DNA from: JBBTXJ01 sp964636345
GTDB lineage: Bacteria > Patescibacteriota > Patescibacteriia > Magasanikbacterales > JBBTXJ01
DNA: 43,451 bases
Direction of reading: 5' to 3'
Assembly (NCBI GenBank): GCA_964636345.1
Contig: CAZWRL010000003.1
Span: 1 to 43,451, forward strand
Shown here in pieces: positions 8,434-16,289 of this stretch. The notes under the pieces were generated by a model. That model did not search any database. It was not told the origin of the DNA and saw only the letters and a program-made list of their open reading frames with translations. Within the stretch, counting starts at the first letter, position 1. Each line of letters begins with the position of its first letter. The translations under genes were made by a program, and so were the position numbers.

Positions 8434-8462
8434 AGATTAGCGCGATTGTTTAGTTTTGTCAA
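8434..8462 (-). promoter_or_regulatory. promoter of the small membrane peptide operon
   Basis: On the minus strand TTGACA (8457-8462) and TAATCT (8434-8439) are 17 bases apart. Transcription would start about 30 bases before the ATG at 8398. Confidence 0.8.
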
Positions 8463-8470
8463 TTTTTCTG

Positions 8471-8510
8471 GATCCCGGATATCCCGATAAATCGGGATTC
8501 CGGGATGACA
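8471..8510. repeat. palindromic repeat, family 1 (GATCCCG type), intergenic
   Basis: The arms GATCCCG(GATATCCCGA) and (TCGGGAT)TCCGGGATGACA form nested hairpins. The ends GATCCCG...CGGGATGACA are identical to those of the element inside the UMP kinase gene at 29741-29766. Confidence 0.75.
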
Positions 8511-8529
8511 GGACTGTGGATAACAGGGG

Positions 8530-8581
8530 TTGCAAGGTGTTTTGTGGTGGTATAAAATGGGTGTAAGTGGGAGAAAGTGGG
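8530..8581 (+). promoter_or_regulatory. mraZ promoter with MraZ operator repeats
   Basis: TGGG occurs at 8558, 8568 and 8578, exactly 10 bases apart, with a weaker TGGT at 8548. MraZ proteins bind direct TGGGN repeats on one face of the helix at this spacing. A possible promoter (TTGCAA 8530-8535, TAAAAT 8553-8558, 17 bases apart) overlaps the repeats, so MraZ would repress its own operon. Confidence 0.85.
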
Positions 8582-8636
8582 GAAGACACCTGTCAACCCC
8601 TCATTTACTGTATGTGCCATTCTCCCGCTCATTACT

Positions 8637-9071
8637 ATGTTTATTGGAGAATATTATCATACGGTAGATAACAAGGGTCGGCTGGCAGTGCCGGTCAAAT
8701 TTCGGGGTGATTTGGCACAAGGCGCGGTAGTCACACGAGGTCTGGACAATTGTTTATTCCTTCTCACGCGCGCTGAATTGGACAAACTGGCGCAGGAATT
8801 GGCCGCCGGTCCGCTGAACAAAGCAAAAATGCGCGCGTACGCGCGGCACATGTTGGCTGGCGCGATGGAAGCAACGCCGGACCGACAGGGGCGCATCATG
8901 ATTCCGGAGCATTTGCGGCGGTTTGGGGGCATCACCAAAGACGTGGTGGTTGCCGGGCTCTACAATCGCATTGAAATCTGGAACAAAACTGCTTGGGAAA
9001 CGTATACCAAGCGCAACGAGGAGGAAATAAACGACATTGCCGAACAGTTGAACGAAGTTGGCATTCGGTGA
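8637..9071 (+). CDS. mraZ: transcriptional regulator MraZ
   Basis: MraZ is a ring-forming DNA-binding protein that autoregulates the division and cell-wall (dcw) cluster. The 144-residue protein has the expected two SpoVT-AbrB half-domains: YHTVDNKGRLAVPVKFR near residue 7 and ATPDRQGRIMIPEHLRR near residue 80. The ATG at 8637 gives the classic MFIGEYYHTVD start; a longer in-frame start at 8577 would overlap the operator. Three TGGG repeats upstream are its likely binding sites. rsmH follows after 9 bases. Confidence 0.96.
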   Translation: MFIGEYYHTVDNKGRLAVPVKFRGDLAQGAVVTRGLDNCLFLLTRAELDKLAQELAAGPLNKAKMRAYARHMLAGAMEATPDRQGRIMIPEHLRRFGGITKDVVVAGLYNRIEIWNKTAWETYTKRNEEEINDIAEQLNEVGIR

Positions 9072-9080
9072 CAGCCCCAT

Positions 9081-9941
9081 ATGCGGCATACGCCAGTTCT
9101 TCTTCAAGAGGTGGTGGAGGGATTGAACCTTGCGCCTGGCAAGTATGTTGTTGATTGCACACTCGGCGACGCTGGGCACGCGGAAGCAATGCTTCGTGCC
9201 ACAGCGCCGAACGGCATACTGCTTGGCATAGACGTTGATCCGGTAGCGCTCCAAAGAGCGCAAGAATTTCTTCACGAGTATCGTGATCGCGTGATCATGG
9301 TGCAACGTTCATTCAAATATCTTCAGGAAATTATTGCGGAGCAGGATGGCGCGCCGGTGCATGCCATGTTGTTTGATCTTGGCTGGTCAATGCAACAAGT
9401 GAAAGAGCGCGGCCGCGGATTTTCTTTCATGACCGATGAACCGCTTGACATGCGCTATGATCCCGCGTCCGGCATGACGGCGGCGGAACTTATTAACACC
9501 AGCACGCCCGATGAATTGACGCGTATTTTGCGGCTGTATGGCGAGGAACAGCAGGCGCGTGCTATTGCGCGTGGTTTGATTGCGGCGCGGCCGATTAAGA
9601 GCACGCAGGATGTGGTGCGCGCGGTTGAGGCGGTGTATCGCGGACGGCGTGGCAAAATTAATCCCGCAACAAAAACATTTCAGGCGCTCCGCATCGCAAC
9701 GAATAATGAATTGGCGGTCTTGGAAGCGGCATTGCCACAAGCAGTGTCGGCGCTGGCGTCCGGCGGGAGAATAGCGGTGATTACCTTTCATTCGCTTGAA
9801 GATCGCATCGTTAAACAATTTTTTAAAAAAGAACCGGCGCTTCGGTTGGTGAATAAAAAACCACTACGCGCAACCGCGGAAGAACTGCGGCAGAATCCGG
9901 CGGCGCGCAGCGCAAAATTACGCATCGCGGAAAAAGTATGA
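9081..9941 (+). CDS. rsmH: 16S rRNA (cytosine1402-N4)-methyltransferase
   Basis: RsmH (MraW) methylates N4 of C1402 in the 30S decoding centre. The 286-residue protein has the HTPVLLQEVVEGL start, the SAM-binding YVVDCTLGDAGHAEAML, the FDLGWSMQQV segment (usually FDLGVSS), and the C-terminal FQALRIATNNEL and ITFHSLEDRIVKQFF motifs. It is the second gene of the reduced dcw operon. Its stop overlaps the next ATG by four bases. Confidence 0.96.
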   Translation: MRHTPVLLQEVVEGLNLAPGKYVVDCTLGDAGHAEAMLRATAPNGILLGIDVDPVALQRAQEFLHEYRDRVIMVQRSFKYLQEIIAEQDGAPVHAMLFDLGWSMQQVKERGRGFSFMTDEPLDMRYDPASGMTAAELINTSTPDELTRILRLYGEEQQARAIARGLIAARPIKSTQDVVRAVEAVYRGRRGKINPATKTFQALRIATNNELAVLEAALPQAVSALASGGRIAVITFHSLEDRIVKQFFKKEPALRLVNKKPLRATAEELRQNPAARSAKLRIAEKV

Positions 9942-10288
9942 CCATGTATCATTTGAGGCAACATCAATCAGGGTATCATCGTGTCGCGTCTGCCGCCGGG
10001 CGCCTGTCACGCAGTTTCTTTTTGAAGGCGCTGATGGTTGTGGCGATCGTCATTTTTTCCGGTTCGTATTTATACAAGATTAATAATACGTCAACGACGG
10101 GTTACGTGATACAGGACTTGGATTTGAAGGTGCGCGACCTGGAGCGAGAAAATCAGCGTTTGTCGCTTGAGGTGGCAAGATATTCATCCATGAATACTAT
10201 AAAAAAGCGTATCGGCGAGTTAGGCCTCACCGAAGCAAAGGATGTTGAGTATTTGACGGCGGGCGGATCAGTAGTTGCGAAGCGTTAA
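9938..10288 (+). CDS. FtsL/DivIC-like division protein
   Basis: This 116-residue bitopic protein has a basic cytoplasmic N-terminus, one membrane helix at about residues 28-46, and an extracytoplasmic coiled coil (DLDLKVRDLERENQRLSLEVA) at about 60-82. The size, topology and position directly after rsmH are those of FtsL, which joins FtsB and FtsQ in the divisome. Sequence alone does not separate FtsL from FtsB/DivIC. The genes that usually follow (ftsI, murE, mraY) are absent, and the transcript ends at a terminator. Confidence 0.8.
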   Translation: MTMYHLRQHQSGYHRVASAAGRLSRSFFLKALMVVAIVIFSGSYLYKINNTSTTGYVIQDLDLKVRDLERENQRLSLEVARYSSMNTIKKRIGELGLTEAKDVEYLTAGGSVVAKR

Positions 10289-10309
10289 ATTTTATTTGGT
10301 GAGGGAGGG

Positions 10310-10335
10310 CAGGCCATTGACGGCCTGTTTTGTTT
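10310..10335 (+). terminator. terminator of mraZ-rsmH-ftsL
   Basis: CAGGCC pairs with GGCCTG across a six-base loop, followed by TTTTGTTT. Confidence 0.85.
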
Positions 10336-10345
10336 GTGGTAGCGT
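10317..10345 (+). promoter_or_regulatory. possible promoter of the Nudix gene
   Basis: TTGACG (10317-10322), inside the terminator hairpin, is 17 bases from TAGCGT (10340-10345). The -10 box is poor, so support is moderate. Confidence 0.4.
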
Positions 10346-10373
10346 GTGGTTGTGTTTACAAAAGGAGGTGATG

Positions 10374-11201
10374 ATGAGGGAAGCATACGGAGTGCCGGTG
10401 GTGGAGAGTGCGGAGGAGCTGCCGCGCGTGGTTGCGGAGCTTGGGGTCGTGCCGTGGAGGCATGTGCTTGAACCTGTAGATTTGGCCATGTATCGTCAGC
10501 AAATTGAGGATCGGCCAATCATGCGGGTGCGCACCGCTAGTAAAGAAGAATTTGATCGTCATGAAGTTGAAGCAAAGCGATTGGCGGCACGCCGTAGGAA
10601 ATTGGAGCGGTTTGCTCCCAGAGCCGAGGTGTTGTATCTCATGCCGCCCGGTGGCACGGAGACGGATACGTACTGCCGATCCGTGGGTCGGAATGGGGTG
10701 ACCGTGTTTACGACGGTTCCTGATCGGGATCTCGGAGTAGAAGCCAGTAGGTATGCGAGGAATCTCCTAGTTCCCGTTGTCGCGGAATGGAAGCATGGCG
10801 CCGAAGTGACCGTGATTGGACCGCCATGTGGTATGCTAGAGAAGGATGAGTCGCCACGCGATTGCGCACTGCGCGAGTTCCGGGAAGAGACGGGGTTCGA
10901 GCTTGCGGATGCGGTACCGCTTACGGCTGAAGGTCTCGCAGTTTCAGCCCGGCAGAGCACCCAGCAGTACTTCCCGTTTCTCGGAAGGGTGAAGGTACCG
11001 ATTGCGCGCGGTGAGACGCATCTGGACAGCACCGAACACCTGAAGTTGGTACTGGTGCGTCTGCCTGCGTGGGTAGATTTCATCTTGAGCGGCGTTGCGC
11101 GTGATGATAACGCGTACGCCGTCACGTTTCTGGCGCTCCACAAGATGGGGTTGCTGCAGGTTGGTTATCCACGGGGCCGTGGACTCATCGGGACGGTGTA
11201 A
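10374..11201 (+). CDS. Nudix hydrolase
   Basis: Nudix enzymes split nucleoside diphosphates linked to another group. The 275-residue protein has a perfect Nudix box at residues 153-175: G, five residues, E, seven residues, then REFREETGF. The first 110 residues form an unrecognised N-terminal region rich in Arg and Glu. The substrate cannot be read from sequence; ADP-ribose-like nucleotides are one option. The ATG at 10374 sits five bases after a near-complete anti-16S complement (AAAGGAGGTGAT); an adjacent ATG at 10371 is too close. Strong ribosome site, C/G-ending codons and its own terminator place it in the second gene class of this window. Confidence 0.88.
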   Translation: MREAYGVPVVESAEELPRVVAELGVVPWRHVLEPVDLAMYRQQIEDRPIMRVRTASKEEFDRHEVEAKRLAARRRKLERFAPRAEVLYLMPPGGTETDTYCRSVGRNGVTVFTTVPDRDLGVEASRYARNLLVPVVAEWKHGAEVTVIGPPCGMLEKDESPRDCALREFREETGFELADAVPLTAEGLAVSARQSTQQYFPFLGRVKVPIARGETHLDSTEHLKLVLVRLPAWVDFILSGVARDDNAYAVTFLALHKMGLLQVGYPRGRGLIGTV

Positions 11202-11220
11202 CGGCCCGTCTCTCATCATC

Positions 11221-11248
11221 GCGTCGCACATTCGTGCGGCGCGTTTTT
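11221..11248 (+). terminator. terminator of the Nudix gene
   Basis: GCGTCGCAC pairs with GTGCGGCGC (one G-T pair) around ATTC, then GTTTTT. Confidence 0.88.
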
Positions 11249-11256
11249 ATGTATGC

Positions 11257-11262
11257 TATACT
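11257..11262 (+). promoter_or_regulatory. -10 box of the Clp-type ATPase operon
   Basis: TATACT ends 13 bases before the ATG at 11276, giving a leader of about seven bases and no room for a Shine-Dalgarno site. Confidence 0.5.
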
Positions 11263-11275
11263 TGACCATAGTTCT

Positions 11276-11632
11276 ATGGGATTTTTTGTGATTAGGAAAC
11301 TCGCGGGCGAGGCCATGATTGATCTGGTACGCACGCCGCTCTGGTGGTACAGCGGCGGGCTCGCCATGGTGGCGCATTGGTGGGTGTATATGTTACGGAG
11401 GGGAAACGCCGCTTTGGGCGTTTTATTGTGGTTGAAAAATTTGTTTGTGCCGATGTTCGGCCAGCATGATTGGCAGGGGCGGCTGGTGAGTTTTTTGATT
11501 CGTCTGGTGCAGGTGATCGCGCGCGGCATCGCGTTTATCGTACTGGTTGTTTTTTTGACCGCCGCGCTCGCGCTGTGGGCTACCGGTCCTCTTCTATTAT
11601 TTTTAGGATTGGTGTTAAGTGTAGCTGGTTAA
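11276..11632 (+). CDS. small membrane protein upstream of Clp-type ATPase
   Basis: This 118-residue protein has a long hydrophobic C-terminal region (about residues 75-118, probably two helices) and a weaker hydrophobic stretch near 20-50. I recognise no family. Its TAA is directly followed by the ATG of the Clp-type ATPase with no base between, so the two are co-translated and probably work together at the membrane. The ATG at 11276 is chosen over upstream starts because the promoter and terminator occupy the bases before it. Confidence 0.75.
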   Translation: MGFFVIRKLAGEAMIDLVRTPLWWYSGGLAMVAHWWVYMLRRGNAALGVLLWLKNLFVPMFGQHDWQGRLVSFLIRLVQVIARGIAFIVLVVFLTAALALWATGPLLLFLGLVLSVAG

Positions 11633-14287
11633 ATGAGCAGTGAACAAAATCCACAATTGACGGTTGGTCTGTGCAGAACGTGTAACGGCGTTGGCGTTGA
11701 TGTCAAACAAAAACGATGCGCGATGTGCAAAGGAGTTGCGGTTGGCCTCACCGATGACAAGGGTTCACTCGCGTGGACACGCGTATTGACACGGGAAGGT
11801 GTAGCGCTTCGGAGCGCCATGAGTTATTTCAAAGCCCTGCGTTTGGCCGCGGCTCTTATCGCATCCGCAGGATTTTTTGGGTGGTACGCGTGGCTTTTGT
11901 ATACGGTTACGACCCAAGAGCAGCCCCTTTCAACGGTGAACGGTGTTTGGTTTTGGCTCGGCGCGCTTTTTCTTGCGTACGCCATTTCACTTGCGATGCG
12001 GCAGGGGCGGCTCGTGTATAAAGTCAGCGAGGTGCGCGCTCAAAAAATACCGGACATTTCACTTGCCATGGCCGATGAACTCCTTGGTGTGATTGATCGT
12101 GCGTATCGCATTGCCGCGGAGCGTAAAGACGCGGAAGTGCTCCCCGCGCATTTTTTGCTCGCGCTGGCAAAAATTTCTGCGGTTCAAAGTATGTTTGTGC
12201 GTCTGTCCGTTCATCCGGATGTTATGACAAAACTTGCGGAACAGCTGGTTGGGCAGGCGGCGGGTGTTGCGCGGCCGGTGGTGGGGCAGGACACCTTTGC
12301 GCTTCTTTTTCACGCATTTTGCGAAGCCGAGCAGGCACATCAATTGCAGGTGCGTTCAAGCGATTTGTTGCTGGTGACGGTTCGCGCGTTGCCGGCGCTT
12401 CAAGAGCAGTTGTATTCGCTCGGCGTGAGCATGGAAAAATTGAATAATGTGGTTGCGTGGGTGCGCAACCACGCGCAGTTGAAAGATCAATTGCATATTT
12501 TCCGTCAAATTGCGCGCACACGGCCCACCTCTGGTATTGATCGCGCCATGACCGCTATTGCGACGCCGCTGCTTAATCAATTTAGTGAAGACATCACGCT
12601 TTTGGCGCAGTTTGGGCATCTCGGCGCCATTGTGGGGCGCGACAGGGAAATTGGTCAGGTAGTGCAGTTGTTTGAAGGCGGCGCGCCGGGAGCGCTTCTC
12701 GTGGGTGAAGCGGGCGTTGGCAAGATGGCAATTGTTGAAGGTGTCGCGCAACGGATGGTTTTGGAAGAGGTGCCGGCGGTATTAAAGGATAAACGGCTCG
12801 TGTCGCTTTCTATCAGTTCGCTCTTGTCCGGTGTTTCGCCATCCGATGCCGCGGAACGATTGCTCGCCATGCTGTTGGAGGTTCAGCGTTCAGGCAACAT
12901 CGTGCTTTCTGTTCCGGATATTCATACGTTGGTCGCGGCGCAAGAAGGCGGCGAAGGCGCTTTGAATGTCGCGGGCGTGTTGAAAGAAGTGATTGAGCGC
13001 GCGGGCATTCCGGTGATTGCCACCACCTCGCCGGAACATTTTCGTCGTCTTGTTCGCGGAAGCGTGCTTGAAGGAATGTTTTCTCCGGTGACCATCGCGC
13101 CCATGGAGGTGAGTCAAACGATCCATGTACTTGAAACCAAGGTTGGTATTGTGGAATATGAGCAGGGTGTGTTTTTTTCCTATGATGCTCTTGAGGCGGT
13201 GGCGGATTTTGCGCGTAAGCATTTGCAAGATAGCCCCATGCCGGAGAGCGCGATTTCGCTCATGAAGGAAGTGGCGGTTGCGGTGAAAAATAAAAAAGGT
13301 GCCAGCGCGCTCATAAGCGCGGAAGACGCGGCGGAGGTTGTCGCGAAAAAAACCAACATTCCCGTGACTGCCATCAAAGAGGAAGAGGGTGATAAATTGT
13401 TGCGGCTTGAGGAGATGATGCACAAGCGTTTGATTGGCCAAGATGAGGCGGTGACGGCGGTGGCAAACGCGCTCCGGCGCGCGCGCGCAAAATTGACCTC
13501 CGGCAAGCGGCCCATCGCGAACTTTCTGTTTGTTGGTCCTACGGGCGTTGGTAAGACCGAACTTGCCAAGACTATTGCCGCCGTGTATTTTGGCGGAGAG
13601 GATAAAATGGTGCGGTTTGATATGTCTGAATATCAGACGCCGGACAGTATCTATCGTTTGATTGGCCAGCCGGATACGCAGGGTTCCGGATTGCTCACGG
13701 AAGCGGTGCGTTCGCAGCCATTTTCGCTGTTATTGTTGGATGAATTGGAAAAAGCGGACACACAGGTGCTCAATTTGTTTTTGCAGGTGATGGATGACGG
13801 CCGTTTGACAGACAGTGTGGGGCGCGTGGTAGATTTTACGAACGTGATTCTGATTGCCACCTCCAACGCGGGGAGCCAGTATATTCAGGATCAGGTGCGC
13901 GCGGGAGCATCTTATGAGACGATGCAGGAGGGACTGTTGGCCACTGAACTCCGCAATTATTTCACGCCGGAGTTTATCAACCGTTTTGACGGGGTGATTG
14001 TATTCCATCCGATGACGGAGGAGACCATCCGCCATGTGGCACGTTTGATGATTGGAAGTTTGGCGAAAAAGATTGAAGCGCAGTACGGCGCGACGCTTAC
14101 CGTGACGGGTGGGGCTTTGGAAGAGCTTGCGGTCGCGGGATTTGATCCGCAATTTGGCGCGCGTCCTATGCGCCGCGCCATTCAAGAACATGTGGAAAAT
14201 GCGATCGCGAAGATTTTGCTGGAACAAAAAGTAGGGCGGGGGAGTACGATTACCTATGATGTGGGAGGGGTGGTGAAGGTTGAATAA
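11633..14287 (+). CDS. membrane-anchored Clp/HSP100-type AAA+ ATPase with degenerate first module
   Basis: The 884-residue protein starts with a four-cysteine ribbon (C14, C17, C29, C32), two membrane helices (about 68-90 and 105-122), then a Clp N-like helical domain (about 140-290) and two AAA+ modules. Module 2 is intact: Walker A GPTGVGKT at 635-642, Walker B LLLLDE ending 703-704, Arg finger R784 and sensor-2 GAR at 842-844. Module 1 is degenerate: GEAGVGKM at 358-365 lacks Ser/Thr, the Walker B Asp-Glu is Pro-Asp at 428-429, and the usual RRF arginines are GMF at 481-483. No clear ClpP-binding G-[FL] loop is visible in module 2. I infer a membrane-localised unfoldase driven by module 2 alone. 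Confidence 0.9.
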   Translation: MSSEQNPQLTVGLCRTCNGVGVDVKQKRCAMCKGVAVGLTDDKGSLAWTRVLTREGVALRSAMSYFKALRLAAALIASAGFFGWYAWLLYTVTTQEQPLSTVNGVWFWLGALFLAYAISLAMRQGRLVYKVSEVRAQKIPDISLAMADELLGVIDRAYRIAAERKDAEVLPAHFLLALAKISAVQSMFVRLSVHPDVMTKLAEQLVGQAAGVARPVVGQDTFALLFHAFCEAEQAHQLQVRSSDLLLVTVRALPALQEQLYSLGVSMEKLNNVVAWVRNHAQLKDQLHIFRQIARTRPTSGIDRAMTAIATPLLNQFSEDITLLAQFGHLGAIVGRDREIGQVVQLFEGGAPGALLVGEAGVGKMAIVEGVAQRMVLEEVPAVLKDKRLVSLSISSLLSGVSPSDAAERLLAMLLEVQRSGNIVLSVPDIHTLVAAQEGGEGALNVAGVLKEVIERAGIPVIATTSPEHFRRLVRGSVLEGMFSPVTIAPMEVSQTIHVLETKVGIVEYEQGVFFSYDALEAVADFARKHLQDSPMPESAISLMKEVAVAVKNKKGASALISAEDAAEVVAKKTNIPVTAIKEEEGDKLLRLEEMMHKRLIGQDEAVTAVANALRRARAKLTSGKRPIANFLFVGPTGVGKTELAKTIAAVYFGGEDKMVRFDMSEYQTPDSIYRLIGQPDTQGSGLLTEAVRSQPFSLLLLDELEKADTQVLNLFLQVMDDGRLTDSVGRVVDFTNVILIATSNAGSQYIQDQVRAGASYETMQEGLLATELRNYFTPEFINRFDGVIVFHPMTEETIRHVARLMIGSLAKKIEAQYGATLTVTGGALEELAVAGFDPQFGARPMRRAIQEHVENAIAKILLEQKVGRGSTITYDVGGVVKVE

Positions 14288-14296
14288 TGTACCGCT

Positions 14297-15322
14297 ATGC
14301 CAGTTATCGTTGTCGGAGGAGTATTTTTACTGACGATTTTTTTAACGGTTGCCACGCGCGCTCTTGCGCGTCGTTTTAATATAGTGGATCAGCCGGTAGT
14401 TGGAGGAAGAAAAATTCACACAAAGCCGGTGCCGCTTTTGGGCGGCGTTGCGCTCTATGTTGCCATCGTGGGCGCGGTGGCCGCGATGTTGGTGTTCAAA
14501 CCGGAACTATTCACTATCAACATGAGCGCGCGCCAGCTTCTCATGGTTGGCTTTGGTGGGTTCATTATTGTCATCGGTGGTGCCATTGATGATGTCTACA
14601 ATTTAAAACCGCCTCAACAGATTATTTTTCCTGTTATCGGTATTATCGTGGCGTTGCTTGGCGGCGTGGAGCTTTCGCACATTACTAATCCTTTTGGCGG
14701 TGTTTTACAACTTGGTTTGTGGGGTACACCCCTCGCGTTTGCGTGGTTACTTGGCATGACCTATACCGTGAAATTGCTTGATGGGCTTGATGGATTGGCA
14801 ACCGGCGTCGTGGGTATCGGCGCGCTCATGGTTTTTGCGCTTGCGCAGTTTACCAGATTTTATCAGCCGGATGTGGCGTTGCTCGCGCTTATTGTGGCGG
14901 CGGCGTGCGGCGCGTTTTTGCTTTTTAACTTTCATCCCGCGTCAATTTTTTTGGGCGAGAGCGGCAGTTTGTTTTTAGGGTATCTCTTGGGTGTGCTTGC
15001 GATTATCGCGGGCGGTAAAATTGCCACTACGCTTCTCGTAATGGGGCTCCCTATTTTGGATGTCGCGTGGGTGATTATTCGGCGTTTGTTTCAAGGAAAG
15101 TCCGTGATTGTTGGCGATGCGGGGCATCTGCACCATCGGCTCCTGCGCGGCGGATTTTCTCATCGCGGCGCCGTGATATTTATGTATGCGGTAAGCGTTA
15201 CGTTTGGTATACTGACATTGGTGTTGCAAAGTAAACAAAAATTAATTGCGCTCGGGCTTCTGGTGGTATTTATGGTTTTGCTTGGATACTGGCTGGTGGC
15301 GCGAAGCCGCGCGCGCGTTTAA
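14297..15322 (+). CDS. WecA/TagO/MraY-family polyprenyl-phosphate sugar-1-phosphate transferase
   Basis: The family links a sugar-1-phosphate from a UDP sugar to undecaprenyl phosphate, starting glycan or wall-polymer synthesis. The 341-residue protein has about ten membrane helices. Catalytic motifs are present: DDVYNLKP (D98, D99), KLLDGLDGLATG (D162, D165), and the cytoplasmic HLHHRLLRG loop at 276-284. In the usual F-x-G-D-x-G-S motif the Asp is Glu (FLGESGS, E221). WecA-like is preferred to MraY because of the HxHH loop and the missing mur genes. It begins 9 bases after the Clp-type ATPase and probably shares its transcript. Confidence 0.9.
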   Translation: MPVIVVGGVFLLTIFLTVATRALARRFNIVDQPVVGGRKIHTKPVPLLGGVALYVAIVGAVAAMLVFKPELFTINMSARQLLMVGFGGFIIVIGGAIDDVYNLKPPQQIIFPVIGIIVALLGGVELSHITNPFGGVLQLGLWGTPLAFAWLLGMTYTVKLLDGLDGLATGVVGIGALMVFALAQFTRFYQPDVALLALIVAAACGAFLLFNFHPASIFLGESGSLFLGYLLGVLAIIAGGKIATTLLVMGLPILDVAWVIIRRLFQGKSVIVGDAGHLHHRLLRGGFSHRGAVIFMYAVSVTFGILTLVLQSKQKLIALGLLVVFMVLLGYWLVARSRARV

Positions 15323-15325
15323 CCT

Positions 15326-15820
15326 ATGGATCAAGAGGTTATTGTAAGGCAGCCCCCAGTTTTTTCTCATAAGCGAGCGACCATCGGTGTGGCTATTCTT
15401 CTTTGTATCGCCGTCGTGGCCGGCATGTTGGGACTCTTGCAACAACGGACAGTCATTCGTCCGTTTGTGATCGCGGGCGATGCGGTTCGGCTTGAAATAA
15501 CACAGACCGCCAAGCAGCGTGAACGTGGGCTTTCAGGGCGCGCGTCTATTGGCAAGGCCGACGGTCTTTTGTTTAAGTTTCCTGAAGCGGAGCGGCACGG
15601 CATTTGGATGAAAGAGATGAAGTTTGATATTGATATTATGTGGGTGTCTGAAGGGAAGATTGTGGATATCGCGCCGCAGGTGCCGTATGCGCAGACGACG
15701 CAGGAATTGCCGGTGTACTACCCGCGCGCGGCGGCAAATTTGGTGATTGAGTTTCCTGCCGGTACTGCCGAGCGGAAGGGGTGGAAAATTGGGGATACGG
15801 TGACGCCTCTTGACGAATGA
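15326..15820 (+). CDS. DUF192 family membrane-anchored protein
   Basis: An N-terminal membrane helix (about residues 20-41) is followed by a DUF192 domain, recognisable by QRERGLSGRASIGKADGLLF, the WMKEMKFDIDIMWV core and the C-terminal VIEFPAGTAERKGWKIGD. DUF192 proteins are small exported or periplasmic-type proteins of unknown biochemical function. It starts 3 bases after the WecA-like gene, so it closes that operon. The promoter of rplU lies in its last codons. Confidence 0.85.
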   Translation: MDQEVIVRQPPVFSHKRATIGVAILLCIAVVAGMLGLLQQRTVIRPFVIAGDAVRLEITQTAKQRERGLSGRASIGKADGLLFKFPEAERHGIWMKEMKFDIDIMWVSEGKIVDIAPQVPYAQTTQELPVYYPRAAANLVIEFPAGTAERKGWKIGDTVTPLDE

Positions 15821-15838
15821 CGGGGCTTCCGGTACACT
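15810..15838 (+). promoter_or_regulatory. promoter of rplU
   Basis: TTGACG (15810-15815) and TACACT (15833-15838) are 17 bases apart. The -35 box lies inside the end of the DUF192 gene. The leader would be about nine bases. Confidence 0.75.
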
Positions 15839-15853
15839 AGTTCCATATAAACT

Positions 15854-16165
15854 ATGATCGCAGTTATTGAAACAGGCGGAAAGCAGTATCTGGTGCGCGA
15901 GGGCGCTGCTTTGACGATTGAAAAAATTGTCGGCGAGGCGGGTACAGAAGCAATTTTTGACAAGGTGCTTTTGCTCGCGAAAGAGGATGGCTCCGAGGTG
16001 CAGGTTGGCAAGCCGTATCTTGATGGTGTCACGATTGCCGCCGAGATTGTCGGCCAGGGCCGCGCCAAGAAAATCCGCGTGGTGAAATTCAAACGCAAGG
16101 TGCGCTATCACAAGGTGCACGGTCATCGTCAGCACGAAACGAAAGTCAAAATTAAAGCTTTGTAA
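15854..16165 (+). CDS. rplU: 50S ribosomal protein bL21
   Basis: The 103-residue protein has the typical bL21 start (MIAVIETGGKQYLVREG) and the basic C-terminal KKIRVVKFKRKVRYHKVHGHRQ segment that contacts 23S rRNA. It is complete. In most bacteria rpmA (bL27) follows at once; here three hairpins and the convergent recR gene follow, so the pair has been separated. Confidence 0.96.
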   Translation: MIAVIETGGKQYLVREGAALTIEKIVGEAGTEAIFDKVLLLAKEDGSEVQVGKPYLDGVTIAAEIVGQGRAKKIRVVKFKRKVRYHKVHGHRQHETKVKIKAL

Positions 16166-16188
16166 CGAAGGGTATTAACCCTTCGTTA
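16163..16188 (+). terminator. long hairpin at the end of rplU
   Basis: Eleven-base arms (TAACGAAGGGT / ACCCTTCGTTA) around ATTA begin at the rplU stop codon. No T-run follows, so it may stabilise the mRNA end. Confidence 0.6.
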
Positions 16189-16202
16189 TCTGCGCTCGCT
16201 CG

Positions 16203-16226
16203 GAAGAGCAAATGATTTTGCTCTTC
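16203..16226. repeat. second perfect hairpin in the rplU-recR gap
   Basis: Ten-base arms GAAGAGCAAA and TTTGCTCTTC flank TGAT. It lies between two other hairpins. Confidence 0.6.
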
Positions 16227-16245
16227 ACTCACTCGCTTGATAATC

Positions 16246-16273
16246 AAAAATCCCCCGATGTCGGGGGATTTTT
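16246..16273. terminator. bidirectional terminator between rplU and recR
   Basis: AAAAATCCCCC pairs with GGGGGATTTTT around six bases, with A- and T-rich ends on both strands. It can stop rplU and recR transcripts. Confidence 0.9.
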
Positions 16274-16289
16274 GAGCCGACAGCGATGT

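Noticed and set aside
8558..8581. TGGG repeats as chance purine-rich DNA
   Set aside because: Three exact 10-base steps directly before mraZ match the known binding mode, so a real operator was kept.
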